Assembly: GCA_050998615.1 (NCBI GenBank)
Contig: JBPCQA010000026.1
Span: 1-60,355, forward strand
Length of the DNA: 60,355 nt
Direction of reading: 5' to 3'
Source of the DNA: JBPCQA01 sp050998615
GTDB taxonomy: Bacteria; Actinomycetota; Actinomycetes; Propionibacteriales; Nocardioidaceae
Shown: positions 60,158 through 60,355 of the stretch, piece after piece
Layout of the letters: each line of letters starts with the position of its first letter
How positions within the stretch are numbered: the first letter of the stretch is position 1
The notes under the pieces: generated by a model
The model's input: only the letters and a program-made list of their open reading frames with translations
Told to the model about the DNA's origin: nothing
The model's database searches: none
Program-made: the position numbers and the translations under genes

Positions 60158-60355
60158 ATGACCAACCACACCCAACCCAAACCGGCTCGCCCGGTCACGC
60201 TCATCCCGGTCGGTGCAGACCGGGTAGTCACCGTGCACCTACTCACCGACGAACACGGGGAGCTGGCCGCGTTCCTCGGCATCGCCGACGAACACGGGGT
60301 TGCCACCGTGCAGCTTGACGCGATGGCCGCGGGCAAGGCGGGGACGGCGTTGCTG
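60158..60355 (+). CDS. Unrecognised protein, N-terminal part (cut by window edge)
   Basis: Reading from the ATG at 60158 the frame is open to the end (66 codons): a hydrophilic start, then VTLIPVGADRVVTVHLL and a second stretch AAFLGIADEHGVATVQLDAM. No family recognised. A strong GGAAGG site lies seven bases upstream but is held in a potential hairpin (CCTTCC 60122-60127 with GGAAGG 60145-60150; CCGCA/TGCGG inside). A TACAGT at 60108-60113 may be a -10 box. It directly follows a tRNA gene, a common landing place for integrated elements. Confidence 0.5.
   Translation, partial: MTNHTQPKPARPVTLIPVGADRVVTVHLLTDEHGELAAFLGIADEHGVATVQLDAMAAGKAGTALL

Overview
The window is high-GC actinobacterial chromosome (class Actinomycetia). 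Support comes from the gene content: mannophosphoinositide genes (pgsA, patA, pimA), an SsgB-type protein, pdxS/pdxT PLP synthesis, a LexA box of the actinobacterial type, a PyrR box placed directly over a ribosome binding site, many GTG starts and many four-base stop/start overlaps. The gene order (car/pyr, nusB-efp, aro, alaS, aspS-hisS, relA, secDF, ruvCAB, yebC, pdxTS, PIM genes, thrS, ssgB) is a block familiar from Streptomyces and relatives. Presence of ssgB points to the morphologically complex, often sporulating side of the class; I cannot name the genus.

Layout. 1-4985 (minus): pyrimidine operon pyrR-pyrB-pyrC-carA-carB with a PyrR-binding leader; carB runs off the left edge. 5158-7601: an N-terminally truncated DUF222/HNH relic and, divergently, a transglutaminase-like protein. 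7732-17797 (minus): nusB, efp, aroQ, aroB, aroK, aroC, a prepilin peptidase, a Tat-exported flavin oxidase, aroE, mltG, ruvX. 17841-22648 (minus): alaS, two small membrane proteins, rarA. 22739-28813 (minus): a complete peptide ABC transporter operon in the order C-A-B-D-F with a strong hairpin between A and B. 29058-32903 (minus): aspS, hisS and a metallo-hydrolase. 33196-34745 (plus): a tail-only remnant of a cyclophilin-type membrane protein followed by a DUF349 protein. 34811-44109 (minus): relA, apt, secF, secD, yajC, ruvB, ruvA, ruvC. 44360-47366 (minus): yebC, pdxT, a DUF6891-like gene, pdxS. 47363-47934: a decayed PIN toxin/antitoxin pair. 47898-56226: PIM genes, HIT protein and thrS on minus, interrupted by a plus-strand EF-G-like gene. 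56481-60355: a monooxygenase-like gene, a Gly-Cys-Val tRNA operon, an aminodeoxychorismate-lyase-type gene, SRPBCC and CGNR proteins, ssgB, a second tRNA-Val and the start of an unrecognised gene.

Most of the window is conserved housekeeping. Accessory or unusual signal sits at the seams: the relic genes at 5158-6300, 33196-33507 and 47363-47934, short palindromic or tandem repeats in intergenic gaps, low-complexity extensions of PyrR, PyrB, SecD and SecF, and the partial gene after the last tRNA. I did not find a CRISPR array, transposase, integrase or a clearly new multi-gene defence system.
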